Origin: Hydnum rufescens UP504 | Taxonomy: Eukaryota > Basidiomycota > Agaricomycetes > Cantharellales > Hydnaceae | Reading direction: 5' to 3' | DNA length: 64,000 nucleotides | NCBI GenBank assembly: GCA_014904985.1 | Contig: MU129015.1 | Location: 1-64,000 of the forward strand | Shown here: positions 1 through 12,310 of the stretch, piece after piece | Layout: each line of letters begins with the position of its first letter | Numbering within the stretch: position 1 is the stretch's first letter | Translations under genes and position numbers: made by a program | Notes under the pieces: generated by a model | Databases searched by the model: none | Seen by the model: only the letters and a program-made list of their open reading frames with translations | What the model was told of the DNA's origin: nothing

Positions 1-1180
1 AAGGCTTTTTGAAGAGGTTTGTGGCGGTTGCTCCCGAAGGCCAATGCCGAACCCTTTCGGCAAAACAGAAAGGAAAAAACAAGATGCCACATCCGTTATG
101 GTTAGCAATCTATTCTCGCATTGTATATATGATCGGTGCTCGCGTGGTGGATGACTTTTCTCGTTTACGTTGGGCGGTACTACTCTTTTCCCCGCAGGAT
201 GGGAACAACTTCGACGACCTGTTCTCTGGAAGGGCACGTACAGTATATGTGAAGTCATGAAGGAGACTTGGATATACGCGATCAAAAATGGGAGGGAAAG
301 TGAAAGCAATCTTCTCATACGCTCCCATGTCGATTTGGCAATCGGATCCCCACCGAGGATCCAAAAAGATTTTAATCGTTGTGGTCCTAGCTTCCTTATT
401 GAATCCATGAATTCAAGGTTGATGCCACACCCTCTTCTTCAATTCAAGTCAATAACCGAGGTATGGTATACAGTACTACAGATAGCAACTGGGCCACACG
501 TGGCTCGGTAATAGCCGCCTATACACGTTCAGTCAGTGACCGTTTCCCTTCTAGGCTACACGTTCTTTCCGTCGTCCCAGTTCCAGACATGTTGTTCACT
601 TTCTCACCATTCTCAGAGACCTCCCACCATCAATTTCATTCACTCGCATCACTTCCACTGCTACTCAACATTAATGTCCTACTGTTGCTGCGACATGATA
701 ATGGTATTCGCACGCTAAACGGACTGTAGATGTCAGAAAAGTGCATATTATGATCTACTACTGTTCCTGTCAACCCTACATCCAAGGATATGAAGAGAGC
801 TTGCCGCAATGTCTAGTTCCAGTCTTCCCCATCGCCTAGTCTCTCCTACATTCACGCAGGGCGTCTTGAACAAATTAACGTGATTAAAATCGAGATAGAA
901 GGACAGAAGGACTCTCACCTGGGGGCCATATGGGAATAACAGTAGAAAAGGATGCACCCCTGGAAACATGATTAGATACTCCCTTGCACGAGCGTCTACT
1001 ATCGCGGACTGGTAGAGGATGAGTGGCCTTCATTGTAAGGAGATTCTGTCCTCCATACATCATTCCCAGCGAGTCGAGATAACCCAAAAAGCCAAATTAT
1101 GGTCGACTACGCACCCACGCATGTGGGGACCGAGCAAACTCTGTCCATCTTTGAAACCACTTAGCAACAGCGAATTCCAC
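1..1180. other. Region without recognisable gene
   Basis: Only short overlapping open frames on both strands, none with a recognisable motif, believable exon-intron structure or protein-like composition. I see no tRNA, repeat array or transposon end. It is probably decayed intergenic DNA of the accessory block. Confidence 0.5.
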
Positions 1181-2262
1181 AAGGGGTTCATCTTGTTGCC
1201 ACTGTCCGTACATGAGATGGCTCTCAAGTATTCATGAACGACGGCAAACAACGGAGTATTTAAGATGGATTGGAGTTGCTAGAGATCCACCATATCGCCC
1301 GTAGCACTGATGATGGTATGGAAATATTGACTATCCTTGAACTGTGTGGGGACCCGTATTCAGTACCGATGACGATATTTGGCAAAGACAGTTGAAGGGA
1401 TGAGAGATATCCACGCACTGGCAGAGGGCCATCACGATACCATCATTAGATTTGAGAGCTGGCACGATTCATGGCCGGCGAGTATGGAGAGAGGATGTGG
1501 CCTTATACGCCAATATTGTCACTGTGCTAGGCATCGATCCAAATTGATCCTATTGGTGTGCACGAAACTAACAGGTTCCCCACAGGCGGAGATATTTTCG
1601 ATGAGGCAATCAGGGCCCTAAATGCTACGCTCACTTAGGGTGAGTGCCCACGAACAGCTCTTCTCCTTGAGGCGCTGCAGATTGGCTCTAACTCCCCTGA
1701 TGTGGGCGTGGCACCGTCCGCTATAGGCAGGAACACCGGCAGGTACGTCCGCTATAGTTCTTTCTTCCTCAAGATTCCGGAGTACGGCTGCCTAGAGAAT
1801 ACGGAATCCATTTCAATTAGTGTTAGAGATCCTCTCGTGAGGTTCATATGCTATGACTTTCTCAACTCACCCGCTGCTGATTTGTGACCTTGAGGGGCAA
1901 TTGGCGCGTGAGAACCGGCGCCCGGCGCGTCTGTGCGGGTGAGTGGCAGGATCCATGACTTTGGCACCAGCAGTAACCACACCGTCGACAGCGGAAGTGG
2001 GATGGGGGAAAGACCTCCCCCGAAGTCCAGCAAGACGGATGCAGAAGAAGCAAAGCTTCGGTTCTCTCCGTTCAGGTCGACTTAGCTTCCTGGGGTGGGT
2101 CTGCACGATTTGTGTCAATATTGGCGGGGGTGTCCCCTGCAGTTAACTTGGCTGAAGCCAGTCAAGGATTTATAATCGAGCAACTGGGCTTGAATCGAGG
2201 ACGTGCCTCGACTTGACTCCAAGGCGCTTAAAGGTTGAGTAACTACTACAAATGAATGCATG

Positions 2263-2298
2263 GCCAATCACACGTGGCCGGTCCTGACTGTTTATAAA
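2263..2298 (+). promoter_or_regulatory. Core promoter of ISG12-like gene 1 (CCAAT, CACGTG E-box, TATA)
   Basis: GGCCAATCACACGTGGCC carries a CCAAT box directly joined to a CACGTG E-box inside a GGCC...GGCC frame. A TTTATAAA TATA-like box follows at 2291-2298, about 65 nt before the ATG. The same arrangement and spacing is found at 15187-15223 before the second copy, while surrounding sequence has diverged, which argues for functional constraint. The binding factors (CCAAT-binding HAP complex, bHLH) are inferred from the motifs alone. Confidence 0.7.
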
Positions 2299-2362
2299 CC
2301 TATCTGTGCGGAATCCCCCCCTCATCGCATCTTTACGTCCTATCCCCTTTGACTTGTTCATT

Positions 2363-2807
2363 ATGGGTAAGGCTCGGCATCGCTACAACAGGTTTCTTGG
2401 CACCTCGATTCACCTACCTATCCCCCAGTTGCTTTCACTACTCTTGCCGCCAGCGTAGGCGGAGCCGTTCTCTGTGGTGCTCTGGCCCCCGTCCTTGCTC
2501 CCGCCGTTCTTGGAATCGTAGGATTTGGGTCAGGGGGTGTCGTTGGTGTAAGTATTACTCACTGCTTCAAGAACATCTCATCGCCCTTCTCGGTTTCCAC
2601 ACTCTCTTTCGTGAGGCTGACACCTTGGATTTCAATAACCCCGTAGGATCGGTGGCTGCTGGGATTCAAGCAGGCATCGGCAACGTGGCTGCCGGATCTC
2701 TGTTTGCTGGCGCCCAGAGTGTCGCTGCCGGAGGAGCTCTGCCTCTTATTGGAACGGTTATCTCTGCGGGAATTGGTGCTGTCACGGGAGTCTTTGTCCC
2801 GCACTAA
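2363..2807 (+). CDS. ISG12/IFI6-like small hydrophobic protein, copy 1
   Basis: Predicted exons 2363-2366, 2429-2545 and 2647-2807 (ATG G | gtaagg...cag | ... | gtgtaagt...tag | ...) give a 93-residue protein. It is almost entirely small hydrophobic residues: a first membrane segment rich in Ala/Val/Leu, the Gly-rich stretch VGFGSGGVVG, then SVAAGIQAGIGNVAAGS, a central AQSVAAGGALP and a final Ile/Gly/Ala segment. This order and the AxxAAGS / LQSVGA-like core resemble the IFI6/IFI27 (ISG12, Ifi-6-16) family, whose animal members are mitochondrial or membrane proteins involved in apoptosis and interferon responses; the role in fungi is unknown. The start was fixed by matching phase with copy 2: reading straight on from the ATG without the first intron meets a stop at the end of a 31-codon frame. 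The second donor must be GTGTAAGT, one dinucleotide upstream of the better-looking GTAAGT, to keep phase. Confidence 0.6.
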
Positions 2808-2809
2808 TC

Positions 2810-5800
2810 CATGACAAGCTGTACCCAATGTTTCTCATGTACTTATATCCTCAGTCAATCCAGTACTCGGGCACGCCTCATGTTTGACATTTTGGCGCGG
2901 CATGATTGGTTGAGGACCTTGCGTGCACCTTATTGAGCATTCATATCATAGTAGGCTACTCATGTCTTCACGTAGCAATCCGTGAACGTCTGTGGAGGTG
3001 GAGATGCGAGGAATATTCGTCCAACAACGGTCTCGTCATATTGGCAGCAGTTACTATTCTAACAGCAACAGGGTAAAAGGCAAAAAGCCTCCTTCCTTCG
3101 CGTGCAACCCCATCGCCAGGGAGAAAAACCTGAGACCTGGGCACCGTGACGATCAATCCACGGCACCTTTTCTCCCACCATGCATGCTCGAATTCAGAGC
3201 TACCGGCGGCTCGAGGGCGTGCCAGAGGGATTCGTCACCACGAACCCGCCGGCAGCACGATGATGGCAGTGAGACCATTTGCCGACGTCCAAATCCAATA
3301 GCACCATTCATGGAGGGGTCCCAAAGGGGTAATTAGAAGGCAGGAGATGTGAGAGGGCCAGCAAGTTTCCATCTGTCACTTCATACGGACGAAGTGAGAG
3401 GTACCAATTGAGAATATGCCAGCGGGGGGGGGTTGGCGACTCGCATTTTCGCCTTTGAATTCAGGGTGTCAAAGTGTAGCCTTGCAGATATACTTGAAAC
3501 CGGCGCGTTCTCCGTACCAGAAACGTCCCCAGGTGAGATTCACGCTTGAGTCTGCCGCGGCATATTGAATGAGACAGATCCCAGATCCCAGAAAGTAGAG
3601 CCAACGCGCCCTCAACGAGTCGCCAGGAACAGCAGGTTCCCCAGTTTCCCAGGCATGGATGTTGAACGTGAGCGAAGGGGGACAAAATCAGCGTGTTTCT
3701 GCGAGAACACTAAAAGAGGTCCAGTGAGACTTGGACTCAGGCGGGGCTGTCAGGACGGAATTCTTTATCGCATCCGACGATCGTGCAAGGAAACGGTATC
3801 CACCATCCCAGGTAATCTTTTCACCCAGAAGACGCCAGTCAAGGAGAGGAGGCATCCCTCTTCTGCTTCCGATATGGCGAGTTCCGTCCCTTCCTCTCGA
3901 CTTGAACATACCTCCCCCATTAAAATCATACCCTTGAACCTCACTGCTACTAGAAGATGCTATCTATAATGCCTCAGTTCGTTGATGACTCACTAGCTGC
4001 CCCCATAACATCAGAAAATGGCGGTGACCATTTGACGGTCTAAAATGCCTCTCGAAATAAGTCACCCTGGCAACTTTCGGCAATGATCATTTGTCCATCT
4101 TCAAGGCCGTATCTTGTATGAAGGTCGTAGTGTGCTCTATGCATTCCTTTAAGAAGCTTCACCAGACGATTTGTGCTTTGCAGGAGGTCTCGAAGTTGCA
4201 TGGCACGCGATGGCTCAACCTGGACACAATGGAAGGCCGATTCCGATACAGCATAATCATCAACGAAATATCCTAGACTCTGTGTTGCGATAATCGAACT
4301 CTGCTCCGAATTCGTAGAGGAGCTCGACTCTTTTGTGGCGCTAAAGGACACCCCTTCTCGAGTTCTAGTTGTTCCCGCATGGGCTGATATCGCGCGATGC
4401 CAGATTCAATGGGCGGACTAGCTCGAATAGTCCAAGCCATTCAAAAACTTGGAGACTGAACCGGATTCATCGAGCCTGCTTATTTCCATGAAAATTGTGT
4501 ATGTCGAGGACCTCACGGCAGCACCCCAACGAGTATGATGCCTTGCTTGGGAAGTACTAGCTACGTGCCCTCCTGATTTTGAGCTTTGGGAGTCCGCGAG
4601 ATGAATCCAAATCTGGGGGGAATCACAGACGTATAAGCTTTATGGTGAGAGGTCGCGGTGACTGCATCAAAGATCGAAGGTGCTGCCTCGTAAAGAAATT
4701 CGGTGTGAACGACTCCATGTGTATCACGAGTCTGTCGATCACGGATATTCGTTTCGGCCTTCTTTGGCTAAGTATCGTATTGATTGCGCGATTCGTATTC
4801 CGAGAGGTTGTAGACGTTCTAGTGCTGTGCAGACCTAGAATCATCTACACCACCCAAATCTCCAATCAATTTTTTGGGGTGCCTTCCTGTGGTTTCTCTC
4901 AGGTCTGTAGCCACTCTCGTCCATTACTCAGGATCCTGTGCTTGTGATCAAACTTGTTCGCGGGGGCCGGCCTATATCACCTGAAATATCGCCTCAGGCA
5001 CGCTAGATGCCTCCCAGCCTCTAGATGATTCACTGTGGTCTCTTTGTATTTGCATGAAGTGCCTTGCAGTTAGAGACAGTGTAGACCTGCTCTGTGTACC
5101 GATTCAATTCGCATGCTGACGAGGCTTGCTCCAAGTCCCTTCTACTTCCTTTCACTGACCTCAAGAGCAAATTCACTATTCCTGCTCCAGCTTTATGGTC
5201 TGGTCCCCTATGCCAACTGTCTGTTGTGAACACGGAATGTTTGGAACATACCTTGGATCCGTTCCCTGATGCACAAGGAGATGAAGCCTACAAGAAAATT
5301 TCAGCTACTGGAAAGTCGGGCACGGAGCGAGCACAGGATGAAGCGCAGGTGCTTGAAACAGCGCCCCACCCCCGAGCAGATATTTGTTGATCCTTGGTAA
5401 CATCACAGGCAATGGTAGCAGCAACTGGGTGTTCAAGCAGAACTAGTTTGCAGGTGGCAGCAGTGCCCACAATATGTGACTCAATACTGCAGTGAGTAAT
5501 GGTAGTGTCTAACAGGGTTTTCAGTGTCTGTGGTCACAGTGACTTCAGAGTACCTCTGGCACTCTGTGCCATTTTCAGTCCAGGGTCTCATGTAGTGATT
5601 GGCATATTAGCAGGTTCTCCACAGGTTACCAATATAAGGATCTGGGACTAAATCAATGGGACCCTGGCCCCTTGGACCATTCTAATTAGTTAGTTTCATG
5701 GTCAGTACAGGTGTACAAGTACCCATTCTGGATATGCAACTCTGTAATGTGATCCTTAAAGCCCAGCAATGGTTGGAGCAAGTGACAAAAATATTCACTG

Positions 5801-6250
5801 TCCTCCCTGCTACTAGGAGGGGGGATTCCTGACCTCTGGATACTGTAGTGAGTATGTCAATGCTGAAGCAAACAACATAATTCAGTAATTTTGTCCAATT
5901 GTTAACTGAAAATGCTGTTTACATGCTATGAAGCCCTCAAACCACCAGCATCCTCTCCTTCACAAAGCAGTTCTTTACATTGTGCCCACTCTGCCCCACA
6001 CTTGAAGTGCTGAAAATCAATCCGAGTGCAATGCCCCATGATGTGATGGTTAGGGTGCTCAAGGGACCCACGGTAGGCTGCAGGAACCCAGAGAATAAGC
6101 TCACCACCGGGCCCCAAAATCCACCCATCATCAAGTTGAAAAGAGTTGGGGGGAAGTGGGAATAGATGGACAGGATATTGAAGGATGTGTTTGGATACTG
6201 CAGTGGGGAATGGCAAAATTTTTGAGTGGGTTGTCCAGATGCCAGAGTGA
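2810..6250. other. Long region without recognisable gene
   Basis: No open frame here shows a recognisable domain. A run of nine or more G occurs near 3424. From about 5100 rightwards the sequence becomes richer in TG/CA steps and looks compositionally like the WD40 array that follows. Frames on the minus strand at 4040-4351 and on the plus strand at 4579-4947 and 5094-5390 are the longest, but none has a family signature or a convincing intron pattern. I see no tRNA or transposon ends. Confidence 0.45.
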
Positions 6251-6269
6251 TTGGCTCACAGTCAGAGGA

Positions 6270-9200
6270 TAAAGCAATAGATGAGGGGTGATCATCATGC
6301 CCTCCTTCAACTGGCCAATGCCACACCAATCCCTGCATTCCACAGTCTTATGGTCTTGTCCAAGGAGCCAGAAGCAATCTGCATGCCATCTGGGGAGAAG
6401 GCAATGGACATGATGCAACCATGATGCCCCTCATTGGCTGACCAATGCTCACACCTGTCTCCACATTCCACAGTTGTATAGTTTTGTCCAAGGAACCAGA
6501 AGCAATATGCTTGCCATCAGGTGAGAAAGCAATGGACTTGACAGCATCATCATGTCCCTCCATTGGGTGGCCAATGCTGGCACCCATCTCTACATTCCAG
6601 AGTTGAATGGTCTTGTCATTTGAGCCAGAAGCAATCTGCTTGCCATCAGGTGAGAATGCAATGGACCTGACAGTATCATCATGCCCCCTCATTGGCTGAC
6701 CAATGCTCACACCTGTCTCCACATCCCAGAGTTGTATGGTCTGTCGGAGGACAGAAGCAATCTGCTTGCCATCAGGGAGAAAAGCAATGGACCAGATGGT
6801 ACCACCCTGCCCCTCCAGCTGCCCAATGCTCACAGTCCCTACATTCCATAGTATGGTCTTGCCTGGGAGCCAGAAGCAATCTGCTTGCCATTGGGTGAAA
6901 AAGTAATGGAAAAAATGGCACCATGACCCTCCATTGGGTGGCCAATGCTCACACCTGTCCTCCCATCCCAGAGTTGTATGGTGTTGTCTAAGGAGCCAGA
7001 TGCAATGTGCTTGCCATCAGGTGAGAAAGCAATGCATGAGATGACATCACCATGGCCTCCCATTGGCTGGCCAACCCTTGCACTTGTCTCCACATTCCAG
7101 AGTTGGATAGTCTTATCCTCGGAGCTGGAAGCAATCTGCTTGCCATCAGGTGAGAAAGCAATACACAGGATGACATCATGATGCCCCTCCATTGGCTGGT
7201 CAATGCTTGCACCCATCTCAAGATTCCAGAGTTGTATGGTCTTGTCTGAAGAGCCAAAAGCAATCTGCTTGCCATCAGGGGAGAAAGCAATGCACATGAT
7301 GGCATCATCATTCCTCATTGGCTGGCCAATTCTTGCCTTGTCTCTACATTCCAGAGTTGGATAGTCTTGTCCAAGGAGCCAGAGGCAATCTGCTTGCCAT
7401 CAGGTGAGAAAGCAATGGAGATGATCACATCATCATGGCCTTCCATTGGCTGGCCAATCCTTGCACCTGTCTCACATTCAGAGTTGCACAGTGCCATCAG
7501 TGGAGCCAGAAGCAATATGGTTGCCATGAGGGGAGAAGGCAATGGATGTGGCACCATGATGCCCTTTCATTGGCTGGTGAATGCTCACACCTGTCTCCAC
7601 ATCCCACAGTTCTATGGTCTGGTCTGCAGAGCTGGAAGCAATCTGCTTGCCATCAGGGGAGAAAGCAATGCCCAAGATGGCATCATGTCCCTCTATTGGT
7701 TGGCCAATCCTTGCACCTGTCTCTACATTCCACAGTTGTATGGTCTTGTCTGAGGAGCCAGAAGCAATTTTGTTGCCATGAGGGGAGAAAGCAATGGACA
7801 TGATGGCACCATGATGCCCTTCCATTGGCTGCCCAATGCTCACACCTTTCTCCACATCCCAGAGTTGTATAGTCTCATCCCGGGAGCCAGAAGCAATTTG
7901 CTTGCCATCTGGTGAGAAAGCAATGGACCAGATGACATCATCATGCCCCTCCATAATGTGGCCAATGCCTGCACCTGTCTCCACACTCCAAAGTCGTATG
8001 GTTTTATCAACAGAGCTAGAAGCAATCTGTTTTCCATCAGGTGAGAAAGCAACAGATAGTACAGCATCATGATGTCCTTCTAAGAGCAGTGTGATCCTTG
8101 GCCAGTGCTGAAGCTGTCCCTGAGCAAGTCTTGCCACTCTGGGAAATTGACCTTGCCACCTCTGACATAGGAGTGATGACACAGGAGCAAATGTCAGACC
8201 AGAGAGGTAAATGTGTGGCATGCTGGTTGCAATGGGCCTTGCAAACATGGAGATGAATTGCATGCCATCCTGTTGTAGTTTAACAAGGTCTGTGGCAATC
8301 TACAAGATGTATATCCAGACTCAGCCCACAACTTCAGGATGTGATAGAATTGGAGCCATCCTTACATCAGTATGACTAAGGGAGGCCAATGCAGTTTGAG
8401 GGGAGCTCTCCATAAGGCTCATAACTTCCAACCAGTGTAAGAAATCCTTCTGAAAGAATGATTCCAAGGATTTCTGAGCAAAATCACCACTAGGTGTTGT
8501 GGACACATGAAATCCCCAGAATCGACAGGCATAATGGAGGTGATGAGGGATGTGTTTTTCCCGGAGATCCTGAATATTGGGGATGTCGGCATTGCGAAGG
8601 AATGAGGTCGGAATTTGGCAGATATTGAATGTCAAGCTCTTGTCCATCACTCTGAAGCATGCAAGGGCCATGTGCTGATTTGCTTCATCTCTGTCGATAT
8701 AGAAATCTTGGTTGTCCTTCGGGTCACACAAGAAATCACGATAAGATGAGTGGAGGGGCACAATAGGCTCATCATCACTGTGTGTACCACTAAGGAGTGA
8801 GGCAAGATGCTTCACAATTCCTCGCTGTATCTCCATGTCATCATCATCCAGACTGATGACACAGTCAGGTGGAACTAGTTGCACAAGAGCATGGAGTGAT
8901 AGAGGCTCCTGCGCACATAGGATTCGACCCAGGATTGACTTGACCTGTGTTACTGCTATCTCATCGGAAGGATCGCAGTGCTCTTTCATGACAGTGGTGT
9001 ACAGCCCATATAACCCTTTATCAGCGGCCAACACCTTCCCAATCTGACGCCGTGGGTCGGCGCCAGCATAACGGCTGCAAATGAAGCGACAGGCGGTGGC
9101 AGCCCACTGAAAGGAAGTTTCGGCCATCCGAATGAGTGCATCCAGCTGCTTCCGGTGCTTCTCCCCGCGGAATTCATTCACGTCATGCAGTTCATTGCGT

Positions 9201-11353
9201 ATATACTTCGCAATATCGCGCGAGGTCTGATGAGGCGGGATGTCGTCCACAAGCATGATGTCAACACCAGGTGACGGGGACTGCAATGCATCTTGAATAT
9301 CGCGCTCATATCTCGAAGTGACCACGACTCGAAGACCCGGAGGAAGTTCTGAGGCTCGCTTTGTTAGAATGGCGAGCGCATCGGCGCGAGCCGTGACAGT
9401 CCCCAGATTCATCAAACGCATCAATGAAAATAACGGTCTCCCCCAGGGCCCTATCATCCTTGAATGATTTCAGGATGAAGTGCTCGAACTGCAATTTGCA
9501 GTCAAGCGTCGTTCGTATCGCGGTGTCGTTCTTGACCGCATCGACAAGGCATTGTTTTCTGGAGCTATCGAGGTCGGCGAGGTCTCGAGCGATCGTACTG
9601 AACAGGTTGGTCAGGTTTGCGAGGGGTCTATTTTTGTCGAAGCCGTAATACGACCCCTTGCGTTCAAGGTCAGAAATCCTTTTCGCACATGAGCGAAGGA
9701 TCGACGATTTCCCTACACCCGCCGTGCCACACAACCAGAGCACACGAGACGATTCGTTAGAGTCCAATGTTATTGAGCCCCTTGAATCAAACGACGGCAC
9801 ATCTGCTCCAACAGCCCAACTCACTATAGCGTCGATGACTTCGGTACGTGTGCCTCGTAAGCACCCTTTATCCAGATCGTGATGGGCCTCCGGGGCGTAT
9901 TTCAGTTCACTGAGCACTTGCAAGTCATCTGGGGACCATCTTAGAACGCAGATTTTGACCGAAGACATACAAGAAGCACTTACGAACTTGATTCACGACA
10001 TCTAAGACACGATGCGTAATCACGGAGCATTGTATGTTCGCATGATCAATCAGATTCCGATGGAGGCTCTCAAGGGTCGTCTTGTAGCTATCGATCCGTG
10101 CGTCCACAAGAGAAACTGTATACTTCGCCGTGCGTTTGACTGCGGCCCATGCTAATCAGTCCTGGAGTAACAGAACATGCGAGATTCCACATACCGAAGG
10201 ACTTGTCCCTGCAATAGTCCCGAATGAAATACGCACATTCAATTACTTGGCGAAGTATTTGGTTGATGATGTCTTGATCCCTTTCCGAGTGTTTCTTCAA
10301 CTCCTCGGCCTCGTCGGCAAAAGAACAGCTATCGGCCATAGTCCGTGCCAACCCCGTCACCTTAGCATCTCGGTCACTCTGGCGGAAGTGATCTAATGAA
10401 GCAGCAGTCAGAGAGCATACATATACAAAACTTGACTCCCGTCATACCCTATACGCTGCTGAGACAACTCCCCATGCTAACTTGATCCAGGGGTGAACCT
10501 GTTTGTAAATACCTCTTAGTAGGTAGTCGCGGGGCCCGGTAATTCAGGATAGAAACGTGCCTCCGCGAGCATATCACCAACTTCCACAAGTGCACGAAGG
10601 CGACTCTGCAAGAGCTGCCAAGCATCGGACTGGGCTGTGATTTCTGTTACAAGTGGGGCGGTAGCTTGGATGGCGTTTTCGACAACCGGTAGCCCGGGAC
10701 CTAGCTGCTCGGCAGCCTGGTTGGCATTCTGGACAGCCTCAGTGGTGGATGCGAGAGAGGACGCCATAGATATTGTCAATTCCCCGAATTTGTCGTTCGT
10801 GTCACCTTTCAAATCAAGGTGTAGCTCTGCGGCCATAAAGACATGCGTGAGCATCGCACTTTCTTGGTAAACATGGGGCAGCTTCGCCTTTGTCTGTCAT
10901 GTCTGTCGTGGAGGAGAGATCCAAAGTACATGATGCGATGATCCGCCCCGAACGTCCAAAACGGTGCTTGCGCAAATGAATAGCGGCTCTGCAATCGATA
11001 GTCGTTGGAGTCACCGTGCTGCTGAGAGAATGTGAATGAAGAGCGACAAGGACATGTACGCGAGGGAGGCGTACAACTCTTCCCCGAAGGATCCTTCCAC
11101 GTCACAGCCTCATGTGTTGCCTCGATGTAGTCTGACTTTGGGGAACGCAGCCCAGTGACAGTAGCAGGAGGCTCGATGGTAAAGTGTAGGCGGTATTGTT
11201 TTGATGTGTGTAGAAGACGACTGCTGCATCTGGCTTCTGTCGCGACGCCAAAAAGGTCTGTGAGACGCGAATTTCTAGGATGCAAGCAGACGGCACACCA
11301 GAAATATAGACTTTGCGCATGTCCGCCGGATCCAGCGGGTCTTTGGATGCCAT
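6270..11353 (-). pseudogene. NACHT-WD40 (NLR-like) gene with multiple frameshifts
   Basis: Read on the minus strand from ATG 11353 (MASKDPLDPADMRK). The order is an N-terminal C2-like/unknown region (11353-10850), a helical region (10850-9940) with introns near 10540-10380, 10195-10150 and 9990-9940, a NACHT NTPase (about 9880-8370) with P-loop GTAGVGKSS and Walker B-like VIFIDAFDES, then after a 66-nt intron (8300-8365) about 14 WD40 blades (8090-6300). NACHT-WD40 proteins are the fungal NLR-like family of HET-E type, thought to act in non-self recognition and cell death. The frame breaks near 11190, near 10870, at the GGGG run 9401-9404, and between or inside blades near 7490, 7335, 6845 and 6420. 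Each break is 1-2 nt. Either the gene is decaying or the sequence has indel errors. The intron after LVEVGDMLAE would need a GC donor (gcacgt), which may also be a lesion. Confidence 0.8.
6300..8095 (-). repeat. Tandem WD40 repeat array (about 14 units of 126-132 nt)
   Basis: The core string encoding [15 protein letters not shown] recurs about every 126-132 nt from roughly 8060 down to 6400, each followed by [16 protein letters not shown] ends and preceded by a GHDD/GHHG start. I count 14 blades. Several neighbours are nearly identical at nucleotide level, which points to recent unequal exchange or gene conversion. Fourteen blades would make two seven-blade propellers. Differences are concentrated in the first residues after each GH, the upper-face positions that vary in HET-E-type proteins. 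Confidence 0.85.
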
Positions 11354-11496
11354 GATGTTTGACAGAGCACTCTAACTGGATTACCAGACGTTTAAAAGTG
11401 ATAGACGATGCTATGATACTGAGTGGCACCTGAGTGAGGCGGAGATCGATTTTGCAGCGAGGCTTAGTAGGAAGTTGCTGATGTAATCACCCGGCG

Positions 11497-12310
11497 CTGT
11501 GGCAGGACCCCTGCAAGCACTGTTAGAGGCGAGATCCAGCTGGCACCCCAGAGGACCCTGACTCCCGGTACAATTTCGGATCCAAATCCTGCACCAAATC
11601 CGGGACATCGCCTCCAGGCTGCTCGCCAGGCCACAAAAACCGGGAACCGGCCTCTAGCCTCAAAAATTCTCAAAAAATACCAAAAAAATCCCCGACCCCC
11701 TTAAACTACCCAAAGACATCCCCAGTATTATCCAAGATGTGTTTACTCGGGCCCATCTCCATCATCTCCATCTAAATCCCCCTCTCCCACCCTCCTAACT
11801 TTCTTTTTGTTCAGCTCTTTGACACTGAGGACATGTGTAGAGTGACAATCCAGTTGGCAGACCTCGAATGTGCCTGGCCACCAAGGATAAATGAATTGTT
11901 ACCAGGATTACATGTGATTTGGGGCCCATCCTCCGCCATGCGAGGGGTCACAATTGCTAGGAAATGAAACTGTACAGTGGGTGGCAATCCAATACAGTAG
12001 TACTGTTCTGGGAAGTAAGAACTAATTGCCCGCCACAAATCGAACTCGCAGTATCAAAAAGTCCTCCTGGATCATATCCCAACAGGCCTCCAGACTAACC
12101 AATCACCCCACAAACCACGGGATTTTGGATCTAGGCAGGTCCCCCTCAAGGGGCCAAATCCGGGAACCTACCTCCCGGCTGACCCTCGGCCAACACCAAA
12201 TTTTGGGACCGGATCCGGGAATTCGCCTCTCGCATAATCTCAAAATTACCCTCGAAATCCGGGAACTTTGGATCTCGCCTCTAACAGTGCTTGCAGGGGT
12301 CCTGCTGTGG
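11497..12310. mobile_element. Non-autonomous TIR DNA element with 6-bp target-site duplication
   Basis: The element runs 11503-12304 (802 bp). Its ends are perfect 36-bp terminal inverted repeats, 11503-11538 starting CAGGACCCCTGCAAGCACTG and 12269-12304 as the exact complement. CTGTGG flanks it directly on both sides (11497-11502 and 12305-12310), consistent with a 6-bp target-site duplication. The outermost 13 nt including one flanking base (GCAGGACCCCTGC) are themselves a small hairpin. The motif 'atccggga' is repeated several times inside both ends. No transposase frame is present, so it is MITE-like or an internally deleted copy. TIR identity suggests fairly recent activity. Superfamily not assigned. 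Confidence 0.85.

Larger units (their letters stand above)
1190..3350 (+). repeat. Diverged segmental duplication, copy 1 (contains ISG12-like gene 1)
   Basis: Blocks recur in the same order and orientation at 14285-16060. Shared landmarks are a stretch around a chance ATG with 'cgtacatgaga' (1207 and 14303), 'ccaccatatcgcc' (1287 and 14488), 'tttcaattagtgtt' (1811 and 14968), the promoter, the ISG12-like gene, and 'aaggggtaattag' downstream (3324 and 16028). Between landmarks the copies have diverged strongly, including indels, so the duplication is old except in the gene and promoter, where similarity is higher. Boundaries are approximate because they were set by eye. Confidence 0.6.

Noticed and set aside
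1..1020. Overlapping small open frames at the left edge
   Set aside because: No motif, no consistent splice signals and no repeat elsewhere in the window; treated as chance.
2349..2640. Plus-strand open frame rich in Arg/Ser/Cys running through the ISG12-like exon 2
   Set aside because: It is the wrong frame; the neighbouring frame gives the hydrophobic protein conserved in copy 2 and joins exon 3 in phase.
6300..8095. Regularly spaced repeats considered as a CRISPR-like or satellite array
   Set aside because: Units are translated, in frame over long runs and encode WD40 blades; the organism is eukaryotic.
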